From: Metarhizium brunneum
Taxonomy: Eukaryota; Ascomycota; Sordariomycetes; Hypocreales; Clavicipitaceae
DNA length: 64,000 bases
NCBI RefSeq assembly: GCF_013426205.1
Contig: NC_089424.1
Coordinates: forward strand, 2,666,001-2,730,000
Direction: 5' to 3'
Part shown: positions 58,737 to 64,000 of the stretch, in pieces
How positions within the stretch are numbered: the first letter of the stretch is position 1
Layout of the letters: every line of letters begins with the position of its first letter
Notes under the pieces: generated by a model
Told to the model about the DNA's origin: nothing
What the model saw: only the letters and a program-made list of their open reading frames with translations
Database searches by the model: none
Position numbers and translations under genes: made by a program

Positions 58737-61700
58737 TTTTGGCAATTGTCGGAAGCCCTGCCGGCTGCGTATCGTGTTGGGAGATGGGGAGGATGGAGAA
58801 GAGAGGCTCGAGGAGGGAAGTAGGGGGAGGGTATGCTGGTATATGAGAGGCGGGCAGGTCAGGCAACGGCCACGTTTGTAGCGTCGACAGGCTTGGCTGT
58901 TGTATCCGGGCGCGACACACAGCAACCGATTGTCGTTTGGCAAGTGTGGGAACACTGGTTGAATTGGCACTGGTGCGTTTTAGCTCACCAGACAGGCCGG
59001 GGATCGAGGCAGATGAGAGCCGTGATGGAAAGCTTGCTCGAGGGAAGAGCCGGCGGGCAGCTTTGGTCGCAAGCTAGCGCAGCTCTGTGTCTCAGTCGGG
59101 CCAGGTTGTGTTGTTATTTCTTGGGCACAAGAAATGCGCACGAGCAGGGATAAGCGTCGACCGGCTGGTTGGCTCGTGTGGTCCCACCGACGGTGATGGT
59201 GATGGTGATGGTGAGGCAGGGGAGCGGAAATACCAAGTTTTTGCAACACAGGGCGCGAGGGGGAATAGAGGCAGCAATTGAGAGGTGGTTTGCGAGGCGA
59301 AACAGGCTGGCGGCCGGTAGAAATAAAAACGTACGTTTGACGTCGTCTGGTCTTCTGCGCCGGGCTGGATCGGGTCGCACGGCGCCATAGAGCCGGTGCG
59401 TGTCCTCGTCTACCAAGTACCTCATGAGCCATTGCCAGGCCTGGGCCTCAATATTTTGTTTTGGTTACGTCTGCCGTGGCGCCGGTGCCCATGGGTGTGG
59501 ACCTCGCAGACTGGCCATGACGACACTGGCGGGCGCCGGCATTGCCATCCATTGGCCCAGCTGCCCAGTGCAGATGGGGGAGGGAGGATTGGAGATGGAG
59601 ATGCGGATGGAGACGTCGGCGGGCGATGCTGGCTGATGATGCCGCAGACCATGGCTGAGAACAGCGACACTCTTGCACCTGGGCCCAGTTTCATGACGGT
59701 TATTACTTCTACGACTATGATTATTTTTTTTATAGAGCATACACCTGACGGGAGAGGCGATAGTCTTGCGGATATGGCCATGTACGAGTACAATGACCAA
59801 CGACTAGTTGCTTCTTGATGATTGGTCGAATAATTGGCGGTTCACGGTCATGTTTAATAGTGCCCCTGCACCTCAAGGTGGCAGCTCCCTGTCCAGCTGT
59901 GAATTATGTACTTAAGTACGTAGTATGTATATATGTAATTTGTACAAATAAATAAATAAAACCCAGTTCGCATATGCTCAATCAACTTAATCCCCTGGGC
60001 ATCGTGGCAGTCACCCGCCGGCTGCACCGCCAATTCCACCACCTTGTGCTCCCCGTGTTCCCTCAGCCCGCCAGACCAAGCGCTTGAGCTCTCGCAACAG
60101 CCCTCAACCCGGCCCAAGAACATTCATGAGCTACTTGACTTGTTGTTGTAGTATCCTCCAGTGCCGCGGGTGTGCCGACCAACCCGACCAGTTGGTGGGC
60201 TCAATTCTCCACTAGCGGGAAACCTTCGCAGAGCTCCAGGGAGCTTCCCCGGCCCCCCATTGGCCCCACCGCCGAGCTGTGATGTCATCGAATCACAAAC
60301 CCGGCGAGAGCTGTTTCGCCCCAGTAATTCACAGCTGGCCTGTTGCTCCGGCCATCGAGTGCCGGGCAGCCCAGCACATGCACGGAGAGTATCCATGGCT
60401 CACGCCGTGCTCGTGCTGCAGCGACATCTGGAGGTTTCAGCCGGGTTTCCAATCCTCTGTGCTTCACCAGTGTCACCACTGCGTTGCGGGACCCCGTTGA
60501 CCCCATTGCGCCAGGCTTTGCGCCGGACTTGACCGCTTCAATGTTGGCTGGGTTTGCATGACGTCGCTAGACATGCTGGACGATTCGTTGTCGTTCCCTC
60601 GAGTCTAGCGGCATTGCCCTAGCTTGTGCGACACAGGCCTGGTGCTGTGCGAACCACGTTGACACTCTCATTGCGCATCTCGACTCTTGTGACTTTCTAT
60701 TTTGGCGTGCTCAGATGAAACAAACGGTGAACCATCGACACCACATGGAATCGAGTTTCTAAACGTAAACATTTTCTTCTTTATTTCTACAAACGATAAA
60801 ATTACAACTATTTTCACTTGCTCTCCGTCTTGCTCATTTGCAGCGATTAAACGCATCGATTCCCACCGCCAAGACGGGCAACATCATGCCATGGGTATGC
60901 ACATACAGCTTTGCTGCAGTGGCGGTGTACAGCCCCAGAGTACACGTAAGTTGCCGTGAGGTCTGGCGTGTTTCCGGCCGTCACCATCTACGGGATGGGA
61001 TGGATGGAAAATGTGAGTTTTGACCGGCAACGCTTTGCAGTTGAGTAATGGGTGCGTTGTCGTTTTTGTAGTGTATTGCACAGGGGACTGCATAGTAAAG
61101 ACACGTCCTATTATAAAACACGGTCACCAAGTCGCAAACGAGGGAAACCGCCTTGACATGCGACAATCTGACGACAATGTACCGGCTAAAGGTTTCCAGC
61201 AAAGCTCTTGTGCGATGCTGCTTCGTGGTTTCCCCTAGAGTCTGCGAATCCCGTGCCGGCAGTGTGCTAGGAGGGATGTAGGGAGCCACAAGTCCATATT
61301 CAAGTGTCTGGTTGGATATTGCTTTATACTGTCCGGTGCTTGTTGGGCAGCGAGTCAGCGACATGGACGAGCTCATTCGCCAGCAAACGCATTCGACATG
61401 TCTCGCTCATCACATAGAGACATCACCCTCTCATCCCGCGAGTCTTGGCGGAAGACAGGCACATACGTAGACCTCACAGCCACACGCGAGCGTCTTGGTC
61501 GAGTGTGCATGTGATGCCAGCAACGTGCCCGCCTTGGCAATGGCGTGCATGAATATACGCGCCTTCGTCTGAACTCAGCTCTTCTCCCTGAATGAGCCCA
61601 TATTCAAGCCACGCGTAGCCTGGAACAAGGGCGTGGTGGCCGCCTTTGTCAGATGGCCAACGTAATTTATGCACAAGCTTATTTCTGGATGATCAGACTG

Positions 61701-63734
61701 ACGTGTTGGCACATGCTGCATGTTCCAGTGCAACATGGCGTCTTCTGTTGCGCGAGAGCCCTTTCTCTTCTCTGCTTTTCATCATGATTACTTTGTAGCA
61801 GGAACGACTCATATCACGCCCAGAGGACCAATCTAGCACGGTTGAAGCAGCCCTCCGTAGCCCTGTCTATACTTTCGTTTGCCGAGTGTACACGCTGGGC
61901 GTTTGTCTGCGTGGCAGTTCCAGAGGGCCTTGATTCCAGAGCGCCGGGATTATTGGCTATGAGTTGGGCGGAAAGTGCTTGTGTCAAGTGGCTATATTTG
62001 ATAATACAGCGTCCTGCTTGATATCGCCCCCTTGCTCGAGAAGCAGTTTGCGTCGAGTTTGAATAAGTAGAGCTCGTGTACTACCGTACGTCTCTTGAAG
62101 CGAGCAACAAAAGCCCTCAAATACTAGAGTTCCAACTCAAACTCAGACGCGGTGATGGCGGCACAGTGTAATCCAATTCCTGATGTAACCCATGCTAAGA
62201 TTGAACGTACTTGGGCACATTGTGTTTCGCTGGTAGCTCAACATCCATGGCGGTTGGATGGCCAAAAGACAGCAAGGCAGCCAAAGCTTCTTGACAGTCG
62301 AAAGACGAGCTTCACTCATTGCAACCACTGAGGCCGTAAGCAGCGACACCACTTCCAACGCTTGTCATGTGGTGCTTTGTTCTTCTTTGGTGATTTCATA
62401 GCAACTGCGTTGCCATGAATCTGATGCACATCCCTCAGCCTCATTCCCCCCCGCTCGGGCAACAGCCCATGCTATTTCTGCAGTGCCATCTGACGTTATA
62501 ACTTGGGATGTAATGGCTCTAGCGCGGTCAAGTTGCCTCTAGCCCTAGAGTTGGATCATTTTCTGCTTCCTTTCAACTCAAGTCCGGGGGCATCATTCAA
62601 GTCGATGGCTTTTTATCAGCAACAGGGAAGATGCCGTCTTGAAAATGGCCTGCAGCTTCCACACCATGACTGAAAACCTCTGCTCATCATAGTCTGCACG
62701 CGAATACCACGACGTGACATGAGCCAACTTCATTTCTGAACGGCTTTGATAGCACCATGGTCGGAAATCAGCTCCCTCGCACCTCTCCAACTCCAACTCC
62801 ACCGTGCACAATGCCTTGATCGCGTCAACCTTGGAGTTCCGAGCCGCAGTTTGAAATGTCCGCGTTGAATTTCTTCTGCGCGCACCCCGGCCCGCAGGGT
62901 AGCAGCAGTGCCTTTGTCACCCGCGTCGTCACCGGCATATCATTCCATGCGTGGCAGATACTTGAGGCAGCAAGGGTTGGCCTTCCGGGCCACAGAATAT
63001 TCGCCGAGAAGCGGATAGATTCCTCGTGGTAGGGGTTTGGTGTATCCGCGGGCACGTAGTCTTGGGCTGGCACAGATTGTCCTTTGCGCCCGTCCATGGG
63101 ATTCGGTTGGTCCTTGTCAAACGGGCCAGAGCTCAAGTCGATAGTGGCTGCTGGAGGAGCTCAACGGCCCGGGTGATGAACAGTAGAGCCGTCATTTGCC
63201 TATGGAGGCTGCGGTGACTTGGTTGTCGAGGACGACATTGGATCGAGTCGATTGGTTGAGGAGCCAGGTTTTGGCTGGTACGGTTAAAGCACAATCTCAA
63301 CCCATTGTCCCCCAGTCTTGCCCGTAGCATCTGCCAACTACAACTACCACCAGGCTTGGCACACTTGACAGTGCTGCGGTTAAAGATTGAGGGTGATTGG
63401 TAATGGCCGGTTGTTGCTTGCTGGATCACCTTGAAGAGTTTATGTTTGGTTTATCGCTGGCAACTCATAGGTCTAGACACTATCGCAGAGGCACCGCCCA
63501 ATGGGATTGCCGCAAATGCCGACAGCTGAAGCTGAAGCGGGTCGCGCCGCTGCCAGAAACCAGCGAATTGGCGAAACCGTGCCAAATCTGCCAGGCAGAC
63601 CTCGAATCTCCAGTCTTCACCCGACATCGCTCTGTACAATGTGAAGCATCTCACCAACCACCTCACACCGTCTATCAAGCCCCTCATGAACCTATGCACT
63701 ATCCGCACGAGCTAGAAAACCACATGCCAGCCTC
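58737..63734. other. 5.0-kb gene-free stretch between SUR7-like and right-edge gene
   Basis: No gene is supported. Short ORFs occur on both strands, among them 59396-59818 (+), 59854-60123 (-), 60161-60532 (+), 62825-63136 (-) and 63397-63738 (+), all without recognisable domains. A (GGTGAT)n tract is at 59192-59214. This divergent interval would contain both promoters. Confidence 0.45.
59192..59214. repeat. (GGTGAT)n microsatellite
   Basis: Nearly four tandem hexamers in the upstream region of the SUR7-like gene. Confidence 0.7.
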
Positions 63735-64000
63735 ATGATGCGGTGCGCCGCCTTGCCACGTCGCCTCCGCGCCGCCTCGCCATCACCGGCATGCAAATCA
63801 CCCCTATGTCGTCGAGGCTGGCCGCGCAACCCGTCGACGAAACCCGCCCTGGGACTGCCCGCAGCGCCGAGATGGGCTCATTCAGACAGGAGGCTGACTA
63901 TCCTGGAGCACGTCCACCTCAAGGGGGACCCCTTGACCGGCCTGGCCCCCTACGAACAGGCCGAGGACGCACAGGAGCAGCATCGGGCCCGGTTTCTCCA
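63735..64000 (+). CDS. Probable mitochondrial protein, possibly lipoate octanoyltransferase (LipB/Lip2), 5' part
   Basis: The frame is open from ATG at 63735 (a second ATG follows at once at 63738) to the right edge, 88 codons. The first 50 residues are rich in Arg, Ala, Pro and Ser and nearly free of acids (CAALPRRLRAASPSPACK), as in a mitochondrial presequence. Then comes LTILEHVHLKGDPLTGLAPY and EQAEDAQEQHRARFL. Fungal octanoyltransferases begin with a strand like LRHIHLxG, a short spacer, then a helix of A/LQExxxARxL, so this is a reasonable guess. The catalytic part is outside the window. If right, it attaches octanoate to the H protein of the glycine cleavage system as a step of lipoylation. 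Confidence 0.45.
   Translation, partial: MMRCAALPRRLRAASPSPACKSPLCRRGWPRNPSTKPALGLPAAPRWAHSDRRLTILEHVHLKGDPLTGLAPYEQAEDAQEQHRARFL

Noticed and set aside
1..64000. Secondary-metabolite cluster, intact transposon, 5S rRNA or CRISPR array
   Set aside because: No backbone enzyme, transposase, terminal repeat pair, 5S-like sequence or regularly spaced repeat array was found on reading both strands.

Overview
The window is nuclear DNA from a filamentous ascomycete. It is most likely a sordariomycete and perhaps Hypocreales; the class is an inference from protein content and gene architecture. The evidence is spliced genes with short introns of about 43-104 nt, with GTRNGT-like donors and CTAAC-like branch sites; intron-bearing tRNA genes; and fungal-only families (RTA1, SUR7, Pbs2-type MAPKK, Pet191, Red1-like zinc finger protein, fungal Hsp70-like ATPases, PIN-like carriers). 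I see no operons, CRISPR array, intact transposon or secondary-metabolite backbone gene.

Layout from left to right. Positions 1-9.5 kb hold the 5' end of a membrane-anchored metallophosphoesterase (cut by the edge), tRNA-Ile, the cytochrome oxidase assembly factor PET191, a TGL1-type sterol esterase, an RTA1-like membrane protein and a small repeat-containing GPI-type protein. Positions 10-24.9 kb hold a Red1/ZFC3H1-like RNA-surveillance protein divergent from a 2389-residue type II myosin heavy chain, then tRNA-Pro, a 79-residue unknown protein and a ubiquitin C-terminal hydrolase. Positions 25.5-35.3 kb hold a PARP-type zinc finger protein and the nine-exon ATR/Mec1 checkpoint kinase (2452 residues). 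Positions 36-49 kb hold an Hsp70-like ATPase, a fungal coiled-coil protein of unknown function, a gamma-glutamylcyclotransferase-like protein divergent from a putative amidoligase, the biotin-carrying subunit of 3-methylcrotonyl-CoA carboxylase divergent from a PNPOx-like flavoprotein, and a PIN-like carrier. Positions 54.7-64 kb hold the HOG-pathway MAPKK Pbs2, a SUR7-family protein and, at the right edge, the 5' end of a probable mitochondrial protein that may be octanoyltransferase.

Most genes are unrelated housekeeping loci that share divergent promoters. Two neighbourhoods suggest functional linkage. The PARP-finger protein and ATR are tandem and both fit DNA-damage sensing. The cyclotransferase-like gene and the putative amidoligase are head to head across about 1 kb. 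Those families can in principle add and remove gamma-glutamyl groups, so this pair is my leading candidate for an undescribed small system.

Two blocks of about 5 kb (49.0-54.7 and 58.7-63.7 kb) contain no gene I can support. A short motif, TACTCCGTA, recurs five times exactly in intergenic DNA, three of them within 650 bp upstream of the PIN-like carrier. An interstitial telomere-type repeat and a strong hairpin lie between the sterol esterase and RTA1 genes. Exon boundaries were set by splice consensus, reading-frame continuity and remembered family patterns; no alignment or RNA evidence was available.
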